Shown piece by piece: positions 17,024 to 25,112 of a DNA stretch of 64,000 nt (within the stretch, counting starts at the first letter, position 1; every line of letters starts with the position of its first letter). The notes under the pieces were generated by a model that did not search any database, was not told where the DNA came from, and saw only the letters and a program-made list of their open reading frames with translations. The position numbers were made by a program, and so were the translations under genes. Origin of the DNA: Actinomadura pelletieri DSM 43383 (lineage in GTDB: Bacteria > Actinomycetota > Actinomycetes > Streptosporangiales > Streptosporangiaceae); the NCBI RefSeq assembly GCF_003634705.1, contig NZ_RBWU01000007.1, positions 248,001 through 312,000 on the forward strand, read 5' to 3'.

Positions 17024-18003
17024 GCGCCGCGAACCGGGGGCCCTGGCTGGTCGGGGACGTCGGCGGCACGAACGCGCGGTTCGCGCTGGTGGACGGCCCG
17101 GACGGCGTCCCGTCCCGGGTGAAGTCCCTGCCCACCCGCGACCACGCCGACCTCGCCGAGGCCGCGTCCGCCTACCTTCACCGGTACGCGCCGGACGTCC
17201 GGCCGTCCGCCGGGTGTCTGGCGGTGGCGGGCCCGGTCGTCGGCCGGACCTACCACCTGACGAACGCGGGCTGGCCGAAGGGAACGGCGGACTACGTGCG
17301 CGCCCGCCTCGGCCTGCCCCACCTGGAGGTCATCAACGACTTCGAGGCGCTCGCCCTCTCCCTGCCGCGCCTCGGCGGGGACGACCTGGTCCCGCTCGGC
17401 GGCACGGCCCCCGACCCCGGTGCGCCGCTCGCCGTCGTCGGACCGGGCACCGGGCTCGGCGTCGCCGGGCTCGTCCCCACGCCGTCGGGGTGGGTGCCGC
17501 TGCCGGGCGAGGGCGGCCAGGTCGACGTCCCGGCCGCGACCGACCGGGAACTGGAGGTCGTGCGGCTGCTGCGCGCCGAACACGGCACGGCCAACGTCGA
17601 GTACCTGCTGTCCGGGAACGGCCTGGCCCGCCTCCACCGGTACCTCGCGACGCTCGACGGCGCACCCGCCGGAACGCTCACCGCCAGGGAGATCACCGAA
17701 CGCCGCGACGACCCGCGCTGCCGCGAGACGCTGGAGATCTTCTGCGCGCTGCTCGGTTCGCTCGCCGGGAACGTGGCGCTCACGCTCGGCGCGCGCGGCG
17801 GCGTCTACCTCGGCGGCGGGATCCCGCCGCGCATCGTGGACGTGCTGCGCGGCGGCGCGTTCCGCGCCCGCTTCGAAGGGAAGCCTCCGATGGAGGAGTA
17901 CCTGCGCGCCATCCCGGTCGCGCTCATCGTCCACCCCGGCCCGGCCCTCGCCGGCGCCGCCATGCGGCTCGCGCAGAGCCCGCCGGAACTGGAGCACGCA
18001 TGA
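17020..18003 (+). CDS. glk: Glucokinase (Glk family)
   Basis: A 327-residue glucokinase of the proteobacterial Glk type, not the ROK type usual in actinomycetes. GDVGGTNARFAL near residue 12 is the ATP phosphate-binding loop, VINDFEALALSL near residue 104 has the catalytic Asp, and VVGPGTGLGVAGL and LPGEGGQVD follow as expected. It starts on GTG overlapping the edd stop and ends in an ATGA overlap with eda. Placed between edd and eda it supplies glucose-6-phosphate for the pathway; zwf and pgl are not in the window. Confidence 0.93.
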   Translation: MSAANRGPWLVGDVGGTNARFALVDGPDGVPSRVKSLPTRDHADLAEAASAYLHRYAPDVRPSAGCLAVAGPVVGRTYHLTNAGWPKGTADYVRARLGLPHLEVINDFEALALSLPRLGGDDLVPLGGTAPDPGAPLAVVGPGTGLGVAGLVPTPSGWVPLPGEGGQVDVPAATDRELEVVRLLRAEHGTANVEYLLSGNGLARLHRYLATLDGAPAGTLTAREITERRDDPRCRETLEIFCALLGSLAGNVALTLGARGGVYLGGGIPPRIVDVLRGGAFRARFEGKPPMEEYLRAIPVALIVHPGPALAGAAMRLAQSPPELEHA

Positions 18004-18626
18004 TCGCCGACGACCTGTTCGATCTCGCGCCCGTCATCCCCGTCGTGGTGCTGGACGACGTGGACGCCGCCGTCCCGCTGGCCCGCGCCCTCGTCGACGG
18101 CGGTCTGCCGGTGGTCGAGGTGACGCTGCGGACCCCGCAGGCGCTCGCGGCGATCGCGCGGATCGCCGCCGAGGTGCCGGACGCGGTCGTCGGCGCGGGC
18201 ACGGTCGTCCGGCCGCAGGACGCCGAACGGTCCGCCGCTGCCGGGGCGCGGTTCCTGGTCAGCCCCGGCCGCACGCCCCGGCTCCAGGACGCGATGGTCG
18301 CGACGGGGCTGCCGTTCCTGCCGGGCGTCGCGACCGCGTCGGAGGTGGTCGCGCTGCTGGAGGACGGGATCACGGCGATGAAGTTCTTCCCCGCCGAGGC
18401 CTCGGGCGGGACCGCCTTCCTGAAGTCCCTGGGCGGGCCGCTGCCGCAGGCCAGGTTCTGCCCGACCGGCGGCATCGGCCCGGGGAACGCCGCCGAGTAC
18501 CTCGCGCTGGAGAACGTCGGCTGTGTCGGTGGGTCGTGGACGACCCCGGCGGACGCGATCCGTGACGGGGACTGGGACCGCGTCCGCGCCCTCGCCTCCG
18601 AAGCGGCGGCCCTGCGCGCCCGGTGA
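18000..18626 (+). CDS. eda: 2-keto-3-deoxy-6-phosphogluconate aldolase
   Basis: A 208-residue class I aldolase that splits KDPG into pyruvate and glyceraldehyde-3-phosphate. The Schiff-base Lys is in AMKFFPAEASGG near residue 125, and the catalytic Glu is in VVEVTLRTP near residue 40. Substrate loops PGVATASE and CPTGGIG are present. It completes the three-gene Entner-Doudoroff operon. A LysR remnant begins immediately at its stop. Confidence 0.95.
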   Translation: MIADDLFDLAPVIPVVVLDDVDAAVPLARALVDGGLPVVEVTLRTPQALAAIARIAAEVPDAVVGAGTVVRPQDAERSAAAGARFLVSPGRTPRLQDAMVATGLPFLPGVATASEVVALLEDGITAMKFFPAEASGGTAFLKSLGGPLPQARFCPTGGIGPGNAAEYLALENVGCVGGSWTTPADAIRDGDWDRVRALASEAAALRAR

Positions 18627-18991
18627 GGCGGCACCGGACGCTCCGCTTCGGGGTTCACCCTCGCTCAGGGGTGACCTCGCGGTGCGGGCACGGCCCCGCC
18701 ATGGCGTACTGCGCCGCCGCCGGGTTCACCCCCCGGCTCGCCCACATGGCCACCAACTGGTCGGTGATCTGGGCGCTGGTCGCTCACGGCCTCGGGGTGT
18801 CGCTGGTGCCGCGCCTGTCGGACGGGCCGTCCGACCAGCCGGTCGTCCGGGTCCCGCTGACCGGCGACGGCGTGCCGAGGCGGCGCGTGCTGACCTGCGT
18901 GCGGCGCGGCAGCCGTGACAACCCGCTGATCGTCCGCGGGCTTGGCGCGCTGCGCGACGCCGTCCCCGACCGCTGCGCGCCCGCCGCCTGA
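18623..18991 (+). pseudogene. Remnant of a LysR-family regulator (effector domain only)
   Basis: A short frame whose residues 25-110 read like the last third of a LysR substrate-binding domain: YCAAAGFTPRLAHMATNW, ALVAHGLGVSLVPRL and VLTCVRRGSRDNP. The winged helix and most of the effector domain are missing, and the first 20 residues do not fit the family. There is no room upstream because eda ends at 18626. It is most likely the 3' scar of a deleted regulator gene. Confidence 0.7.
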
Positions 18992-19035
18992 GGTCGCCCG
19001 TGGGCCACTCGGTCGCGGGGCCGCTCGGTCGCGGG

Positions 19036-21603
19036 CTACTCGGTCGCGATCGCCTGGAGGACGTTCATGCGGGCGGCGCGGCGGGCGGGCCACACCGCCG
19101 CGACGACACCGATCACGGCGGACGCCGCGACGCACATCGCCAGATGGCCGTAGGGGATCGCGAGGACCTCCATTCCATCGTCGCCCTCCGTCATCACGCG
19201 CTGGAGGACGACCCCGAGGACGACACCCGTCCCGACGCCGAGCACCGCGCCGAACAGCGAGACGACGACCGCCTCGTAACGGATCATGCGGCGGAGTTGG
19301 CGGCGCTGCATCCCCAGGGCGCGGAGCATACCGATCTCCCGCGTCCGCTCGGTCACGGCCAGCGCGAGCGTGTTGACGATGCCGAGCGCGGCGACGAGGA
19401 CCGACAGCAGCAGCAGTCCGAGCACGAGGTCGAGGAACAGGTCGATGTCCCCGGCGGCGTCGTCCTTGATCTGCGCGCGATCCTTCAGCTCCAGGTTGGG
19501 CCACGGGGCGAGCGCCGACTCCAGCGCCGGACCGGTCGCCCCCGCGTTCGACGCCGCGCCTTCGCCGGCGAGGTCGACCTCGATGCGGTCGATCGGGGCC
19601 TCGGGTTCGTGCGTCCGGTATCCCGCCCAGTTGATGATCATCGAGGGGGCGGACGGGGTGACCGACGGCCGGTCGGCATAGACGCCCACAATGCGGAACG
19701 TCCGTTTCGTCCCGTCCCGGTACTGGCCGTCGACCGTCGTCCCGGCCGTCCAGCCACGCGTCGCCGCGACACTGCGACCGACGAGCAGTTCGTCCCCGCG
19801 CGCGGACGCCGTTCCCTCCTGGAGCGGCAGGCGGAAGTGGGTGAGAAGCTCCCCGGGCGAGCCCGCCGCCGCCGTCCGCACGGAGCCGTCCAGCCGGAAC
19901 CGCGCCGTGCGGATCGGGATCGCGGCCCGCACGCCCGGAACGCCCGCGACCGCGACGGCGGCCTCCTCGGCGACCGGGGTGATCTGGCTCCGCCCGGTGA
20001 CCTGGTAGTCGGCGGTGAGGCCCGCGTCGAGCTGCCGGTCCACCGACGCCGCCAGCGACTGGACGATCACCGACACCGTCGCGATCAACGCGAGCCCGAT
20101 CGTCAGCGCGGACGCCGTCGCCGCCGTCCGCCGGGGGTCGCGCAGCGCGTTCCGTCCGCCCATCCGGCCCGCGCTCCCGCCGAACCGGGCGAACGGCCAC
20201 CCCAGCGCCCGGACCGCCGGTCGGCTGAGGACCGGCGACACCAGCACGACCCCCGCGAACAGCGCCATCGCGCCCGCCCCGGCCAGGTCGAGCGCCGTGG
20301 ACCCGTCCTTCGCGAGACCGGCGGCGACCAGGGCCGCGCCCGCCGCGAGCGCGACGCCCCCGCAGGCGAGGCGCTTGCGCAGCGGACGCGGCGTCTCTGT
20401 CCCCTCGCGGAGCGCCGCGACGGGAGGTGTTCGTGCCGCGCGCCGTGCCGGGACCACGGCGGCGGCCAGCGTGACCAGCGTCCCCACCGCGTACGCCGCG
20501 ACCACCGCGGAGGCGGGCACCACCGGCGACCCGAACGGCGGCGCCTCGCCACCGGCGACGGCGCCCATCAACCGCGCCAGCCCGACCGCGACCCCGCAGC
20601 CCGCCAGGAGACCCAGCGTGGAACCCGCCAGGCCCACCCCGGCCGCCTCGCCGAGCACCGACCGTGTGACCTGCCCCCGCGACGCGCCCACCGCCCGCAG
20701 CAGCGCCAGCTCCCGCACCCGGCCGCTGACGAGCATCGCGAACGTGTTGAAGATGATGAACGAGCCGACAAAGACCGCGATCACGGCGAACACCAGCAGG
20801 AACGTACGGATGATCTTGATGATCTCCTTGATGGACGCGCCCTGCTCGTCGACCGCCTGCGCCCCGGTGATCGCCTCGACGCCGGGCGGGAGGGCGGCGG
20901 CGACCGCGTCGCGGAGCCGCTCCTGCGAAACGTCGTCGTCCCCGTGCACGACGATCCGCGCGTACGTCCCCGGACGGTCGGACAGCAGCCGCCGCGCCGT
21001 GTCGGGCGCGAACGCCGTCATCGAGATCTGGTCGCTCAGCGCCGAGTCGCCGACCTCGAACAGTCCCGTGAGCCGGAACGGGCGCGTCCCCGACGTCAAC
21101 GCCACCGTGACCCGGTCGCCGATCCGGTATCCGGCGTCGGCGGCGGTCGTGACGTCGACGGCGATCTCGTCCGGCCCGGTGGGCGGCGCGCCGGACCTGA
21201 GGCGGGTCTGCGACAGGTCGGGATCGCCGTCCCATGCCACACCGGTCTGCGGCTCCGCCCCCGCGATCTCGCCGCGCCGGTCCACGACGGCCGCGAACCC
21301 GGTGACCACCCCGCGCGCCTTCTCCACCCCCGCCGTCCGCCGGACGGCCGCCAGCACCGACTCCGACACGGGACGGTCCGGCACCCGCTCCCCGAACTCC
21401 GGCTCGAACGCCCGGTCGGCCCGGACGATCACGTCGGTGCCGCGTCCCAGATCGTCCAGGGCCCGGTCGAACGAGCGGTCCAGCGTGGCGGAGAAGATCA
21501 GCGTGCCGGCGACGAACGCGACACCGGCCACCACCGCGACCGCCGACATCAGCAGCCGGGCACGGTGCGCGGCGAGGCCCCGGAGCGCGAGCTTGAACAT
21601 CAT
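19036..21603 (-). CDS. FtsX-type ABC transporter permease
   Basis: An 855-residue permease with two FtsX repeats, the large form typical of actinobacterial MacB/LolCE-like systems. MMFKLALRGLAAHRARLLMS opens the first membrane segment; a long extracytoplasmic domain, three membrane helices, a spacer and a second copy follow, with four conserved segments near the C-terminus ending ARRAARMNVLQAIATE. The start is 21603 or 21600. No ATP-binding subunit lies on either side, which is unusual because such permeases normally follow an ATPase gene. The divergent two-component system probably controls it. Confidence 0.88.
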   Translation of the reverse strand: MMFKLALRGLAAHRARLLMSAVAVVAGVAFVAGTLIFSATLDRSFDRALDDLGRGTDVIVRADRAFEPEFGERVPDRPVSESVLAAVRRTAGVEKARGVVTGFAAVVDRRGEIAGAEPQTGVAWDGDPDLSQTRLRSGAPPTGPDEIAVDVTTAADAGYRIGDRVTVALTSGTRPFRLTGLFEVGDSALSDQISMTAFAPDTARRLLSDRPGTYARIVVHGDDDVSQERLRDAVAAALPPGVEAITGAQAVDEQGASIKEIIKIIRTFLLVFAVIAVFVGSFIIFNTFAMLVSGRVRELALLRAVGASRGQVTRSVLGEAAGVGLAGSTLGLLAGCGVAVGLARLMGAVAGGEAPPFGSPVVPASAVVAAYAVGTLVTLAAAVVPARRAARTPPVAALREGTETPRPLRKRLACGGVALAAGAALVAAGLAKDGSTALDLAGAGAMALFAGVVLVSPVLSRPAVRALGWPFARFGGSAGRMGGRNALRDPRRTAATASALTIGLALIATVSVIVQSLAASVDRQLDAGLTADYQVTGRSQITPVAEEAAVAVAGVPGVRAAIPIRTARFRLDGSVRTAAAGSPGELLTHFRLPLQEGTASARGDELLVGRSVAATRGWTAGTTVDGQYRDGTKRTFRIVGVYADRPSVTPSAPSMIINWAGYRTHEPEAPIDRIEVDLAGEGAASNAGATGPALESALAPWPNLELKDRAQIKDDAAGDIDLFLDLVLGLLLLSVLVAALGIVNTLALAVTERTREIGMLRALGMQRRQLRRMIRYEAVVVSLFGAVLGVGTGVVLGVVLQRVMTEGDDGMEVLAIPYGHLAMCVAASAVIGVVAAVWPARRAARMNVLQAIATE

Positions 21604-21733
21604 GGAACCGATTCCAGCCCGACCGGGCCGCGGTCCGGCAGCGTGGAACGTCGTGCCCGACCCCGACGAACGGCCCGCGTTTAGCGACTTTCGTAGGGGT
21701 GGCGCGGCGCGCCCCGATGCGTACGGTGTTGGT

Positions 21734-23032
21734 GTGCGCCTGCCATCGCCGCGTTCCGCCCTGGCGCGGCTTCTCCCACCCGGACGGTCCCGCGACCTGG
21801 TCGCCGACGCCGTCGTCGTCTTGTCCGGCGTGGCATTGAGCCTCGGCGGGGACGGGGGGACGATCGTCCGTCCGCAGGGCGGCGCGACCGTCGCGCTCCT
21901 CATGATCCCCGCGCTGGCGCTGGTGGTGCGGCGCCGCGCCCCGCTGACCGTCGCGTGGACCACCGCCGCCGTGGCCGTCCTGGTGTGGCTCGTCGAACAG
22001 GCCGCGCCGGGAACGCTGCTGCGCGTGGACGCCGACCACTCCGTCAGCCCACCGGTGTGGTGGCCGCCGACCGCGCCGCTCGCCGCCTACGCGGTGATGG
22101 CGTTCCCCCGCGACGGCGCCCGCCCGGTCTGGATCCGCGCGCTGCCCGTCGTCGTGCTGCTCCTCCCGGTCGGCGCCCTGAGCGACGTGCTGCCGGTCAC
22201 GGCCCTGCGGCGGTTCTCGGCGGAGGAGACCGACAGCGTCGAGGCACTGGTGTTCCGCAGCGCCGCCGTCGTGGTCGGCGCGGCGCTGGTCGGCATGTAC
22301 GTCGCCGCGCGCCGCCGCGTCCTGCAGGCCCTCACCGACCGTGCCGAACGCGCCGAGCGGGAACGGCACCTGCTCGCCGAACGGGCCCGCGCGGAGGAAC
22401 GCGCCCGGCTCGCCGCCGAGATGCACGACGTCGTCGCGCACCGGGTCACGCTGATGGTGCTCCAGGCGGGGGCGCTGCGCGTCCGGGCCCCCGACGAGCC
22501 GACCCGCGCGGCCGCCGAGGAACTGCGCGGCACCGGCTGCCAGGCCCTCGAAGAACTCCGCGACGTCGTCGGGCTGCTGCGCCGCGACACCTCCGGCGCC
22601 CCGGCGGAACGCGCCGGCGACGCCCCCGGCCCGCTTCCGGACCTGTCCACCCTGGTCGCCGAGTCGGCGGCGGTCGGCGTCCCAGTGGAGTTCGCCGAGC
22701 ACGGCGACCCGCCGCACGCGTCACCCGCCGTGGGACGCACCGCGTACCGGGTCGTGCAGGAGGCGTTGACCAACGCGCGCAAGCACGCGCCGGGCGCCAC
22801 CGTCCACGTGGACGTCCGCTACGGCACCGGCGGTGTGACGCTGACCGTCCGCAACGCGGCGCCGTCCCGCGAACCGGACGCCGACCTCGCGGCCAGCGGG
22901 TCCGGGATGGGGCTCGCCGGGCTGCGGGAACGCGTCGAGCTGATCGGCGGGACGTTCGCCGCGGGCCCGCACCTCGACGGTTTCCGCGTCGAGGCGTCCC
23001 TGCCCGCCTACGTTCCGGTGGCGGGTTCGTGA
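21734..23032 (+). CDS. Sensor histidine kinase, NarL/DesK type
   Basis: A 432-residue membrane sensor. Four to five hydrophobic segments occupy residues 15-190, followed by a coiled coil (RAERAERERHLLAERARAEE). The HisKA_3 box AEMHDVVAHRV has His231, and the ATPase domain has EALTNARKH (N box) and GSGMGLAGLRERV (G box). The GTG at 21734 is the first start that gives the usual short N-terminus; its ribosome site is weak. GTGA overlap with the regulator gene shows co-translation. Confidence 0.88.
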   Translation: MRLPSPRSALARLLPPGRSRDLVADAVVVLSGVALSLGGDGGTIVRPQGGATVALLMIPALALVVRRRAPLTVAWTTAAVAVLVWLVEQAAPGTLLRVDADHSVSPPVWWPPTAPLAAYAVMAFPRDGARPVWIRALPVVVLLLPVGALSDVLPVTALRRFSAEETDSVEALVFRSAAVVVGAALVGMYVAARRRVLQALTDRAERAERERHLLAERARAEERARLAAEMHDVVAHRVTLMVLQAGALRVRAPDEPTRAAAEELRGTGCQALEELRDVVGLLRRDTSGAPAERAGDAPGPLPDLSTLVAESAAVGVPVEFAEHGDPPHASPAVGRTAYRVVQEALTNARKHAPGATVHVDVRYGTGGVTLTVRNAAPSREPDADLAASGSGMGLAGLRERVELIGGTFAAGPHLDGFRVEASLPAYVPVAGS

Positions 23033-23673
23033 TCACGGTTCTTCTGGTGGACGACGAGCCGATGGTGTGCGCGCACCTGCGGACCATCCTCGGCGCCGTC
23101 GCCGACGTCGAGGTGGTGGGGGAGGCGCACGACGGGGCCGCCGGGGTGGAGGCCGTCGTCCGGTACCGGCCGCACGTGGTGCTCATGGACCTGCGGATGC
23201 CGGGCGTCGACGGCCTCGCCGCGATCGAGCGCATCGCCGCGCTCCGCTCCCCGCCCGCCGTCGTCGCGCTGACGACGTTCGACGCCGACGAGTACGTCGT
23301 CCGGGCCCTGCGGGCGGGCGCCGCGGGCTTCCTGCTGAAGACGACGCCGCCGGAGGACCTGGCGAAACTGATCCGGGTCGCCGCCGACGGGCACACCGTG
23401 ATGTCGTCGGCCGCGACCGTCCGGCTGCTCGGCACGGCCGACGCCCGCGCGTCCGACCGCGACCGGACCCGCGCCCTGGTCGGCGGCCTCACCGAACGGG
23501 AGACGCAGGTGCTGGCCTGCCTCGGCGAGGGCCTGTCCAACGCGCAGATCGCCGGACGCCTCCACCTCAGCGAGGCCACCGTCAAGGGCCACGTCTCCCG
23601 GGTGCTCGACAAGCTCGGCTGCGCCAACCGCACCCAGGCGGGGCTCATCGCACGCGACGCGGGCGTGCGCTGA
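23029..23673 (+). CDS. Response regulator, NarL/LuxR type
   Basis: A 214-residue regulator. The receiver domain has DDE near residue 8, phospho-acceptor Asp54 (VLMDLRMPG) and the conserved Lys in LLKTTPPEDL. The LuxR helix-turn-helix lies at residues 145-205 (LTERETQVLACLGEGLSNAQ, then IAGRLHLSEATVKGHVS). It is the cognate partner of the kinase whose stop overlaps its start. The divergent FtsX permease is the likely target. Confidence 0.93.
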   Translation: MITVLLVDDEPMVCAHLRTILGAVADVEVVGEAHDGAAGVEAVVRYRPHVVLMDLRMPGVDGLAAIERIAALRSPPAVVALTTFDADEYVVRALRAGAAGFLLKTTPPEDLAKLIRVAADGHTVMSSAATVRLLGTADARASDRDRTRALVGGLTERETQVLACLGEGLSNAQIAGRLHLSEATVKGHVSRVLDKLGCANRTQAGLIARDAGVR

Positions 23674-23692
23674 GCCCCGGGCGCGGGCCCGG

Positions 23693-24274
23693 TCAGACAC
23701 CGTGCCGGGAGCGGCGCACCCCGAACGCCACCAGAACCGCACGGATCACCCAGATGGCCAGCGCCACCTGGAGGACGACGAAAACCCCCGTGCCGGGCCC
23801 GACCGTGAACGCCAGCACCAGGAACAGCGCGAGCAGCAGCGGGAACGCCGGGAAATGCCCGTGCCCATGGTGACGACGCCGCGCCATGTGCCTCTCGTGC
23901 GTGTGCCTCTCGTGCATGTGCCTCTCGTGCATGTGCCTCTCGTGCATGTGCCTCTCGTGCATGTGCCTCTTGTGCATGTGCGTCAGGTGGTTCGCGTCCG
24001 CGGTGCCCGGCCACCAACCGCCCGGCCCCCAACAGCCCGGCCCCCGGCGGACGGCCGTGGGCGCCGGGCTCGCGGGTTCGGGCAGGCCGGTCGGCGGCGG
24101 CAGGTCCCGGACGAGCGCGCGCAGGTCGCCGTGCGTCTTGGCGGCGAGCGCGGTGTCGAGGCGCTCGTCCAGTTCGCCGCGGTCGAGCCGTCCGGCCGCG
24201 AAATGGTCGTGCAGGGCGAGCATGACCGCGTCGCGATCGGCGTCGCCTACGCGGATCTCATCCTGGCGTGCCAT
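23693..24274 (-). CDS. DUF1707 membrane protein with His-rich tandem repeat
   Basis: A 193-residue protein. Residues 1-60 are a DUF1707 domain (RVGDADRDAVMLALHDHFAAGRLD type), a family often found next to regulators. A Trp/Gly/Pro linker leads to a repeat of six to seven HMHER units, then two hydrophobic segments and a basic tail (VRRSRHGV). It starts two bases after the padR stop, so the two form an operon. The repeat may bind metal; that is inference. The start MARQDEIRV is set by the domain boundary. Confidence 0.8.
   Translation of the reverse strand: MARQDEIRVGDADRDAVMLALHDHFAAGRLDRGELDERLDTALAAKTHGDLRALVRDLPPPTGLPEPASPAPTAVRRGPGCWGPGGWWPGTADANHLTHMHKRHMHERHMHERHMHERHMHERHTHERHMARRRHHGHGHFPAFPLLLALFLVLAFTVGPGTGVFVVLQVALAIWVIRAVLVAFGVRRSRHGV
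23886..23975 (+). repeat. Six tandem 15-bp units inside the DUF1707 gene
   Basis: Unit ATGTGCCTCTCGTGC repeated six times with single changes in units 2 (GTG start) and 6 (TTGTGC); a seventh unit is decayed. Read on the minus strand it encodes HMHER. The period is a multiple of three, so copy-number change keeps the frame. Confidence 0.95.
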
Positions 24275-24276
24275 CG

Positions 24277-24927
24277 TCACTCCCCGGTGGTCGTGGCCGT
24301 CGGACCCGTGTCGTCGTCGTGGTCGTCGTCGGCGAGGATCCGGTAGAGGCCGCGCCGCGCGTCCGCGAGGACGGCCGTGGCCCGGTCGACCTGCTCCGCC
24401 GAACCGGAGTGGACGATCTGCATCATCGCGGCTCCCGTCTGCGCGGCCTGCTTGAACAGCTCGGGCACCCCCTCGCCGAACTCGGGCCTCATCTCCGCCC
24501 ACGGCTCGGCCAGCCGCTCGGCGTTCTCCTCGACATGCGCGCGGCCCGCGTCGGTGAGGTGGAACGAGCGCCGTCCGCCCGACTCCTCACCCGCGATCAG
24601 ACCCTCGTCCGCCAGCTGCTGGAGCGCCGGGTAGACCGCGCCGGGGCTCGGCCGCCACGCGCCGCCGCTGCGCTCGTCGATCTCCTGGATGATCTGGTAG
24701 CCGTTGCGCGGCTCCTCGGCGAGCAGCACGAGGATCGCCGCGCGGACGTTGCCCTTGCGCGCCTTGGCGCCCCTGGCCCACGGCCCGCCGCCGCCCCGCG
24801 CCCACGGCGGACGCGGACCGTGCCCGAAGCCGCCACGTGGACCCCACGGCCAGGATCCGGGACCGCCGCCGAACAGCGCACCGAACGGGGAGTCGCCCCA
24901 GGGGCCGCGACCATGCGAGTGACCCAT
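24277..24927 (-). CDS. PadR-family transcriptional regulator
   Basis: A 216-residue regulator. The N-terminal 50 residues are Gly/Pro/Trp-rich, followed by the PadR winged helix (ILVLLAEEPRNGYQIIQEI, then PGAVYPALQQLADEGLI) at residues 60-130 and a helical dimerisation part. The start at 24927 is chosen because GGTGG precedes it at good spacing and MGHSHGRG starts are common in this family. It leads a two-gene operon with the DUF1707 protein, and an inverted repeat upstream suggests autoregulation. Confidence 0.92.
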   Translation of the reverse strand: MGHSHGRGPWGDSPFGALFGGGPGSWPWGPRGGFGHGPRPPWARGGGGPWARGAKARKGNVRAAILVLLAEEPRNGYQIIQEIDERSGGAWRPSPGAVYPALQQLADEGLIAGEESGGRRSFHLTDAGRAHVEENAERLAEPWAEMRPEFGEGVPELFKQAAQTGAAMMQIVHSGSAEQVDRATAVLADARRGLYRILADDDHDDDTGPTATTTGE

Positions 24928-24961
24928 GTTCTTCACCACCTTCTGAGATGTCTCTATGACC

Positions 24962-24990
24962 TCTCGCGATACGACAACGATATATCGAGA
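24962..24990. promoter_or_regulatory. Candidate PadR operator
   Basis: Imperfect inverted repeat with 10-base arms, TCTCGCGATA (24962-24971) and TATATCGAGA (24981-24990), 8 of 10 positions complementary, separated by 9 bases. It lies 35 bases upstream of padR, where a promoter is expected, in locally AT-rich sequence. Confidence 0.5.
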
Positions 24991-25112
24991 ACGCGAAGAT
25001 CGCACCAGGAGTTCCCGCCGCCTTCCGCGCGGCGAACCGGACATGATCCTTAATTCCGGTCATGGCCGTCTGATCGCCGGGAAACGTGGGTAACAGCCGT
25101 AGGGGAAGGACG

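Noticed and set aside
18665..22717. Very long open frame (1350 codons) antisense to the FtsX permease and the kinase
   Set aside because: Arg/Gly/Pro-rich composition with no motif; it mirrors real genes and is a GC-bias artefact.
23886..23975. CRISPR array
   Set aside because: Units are 15 bases with no spacers and lie inside a coding frame.
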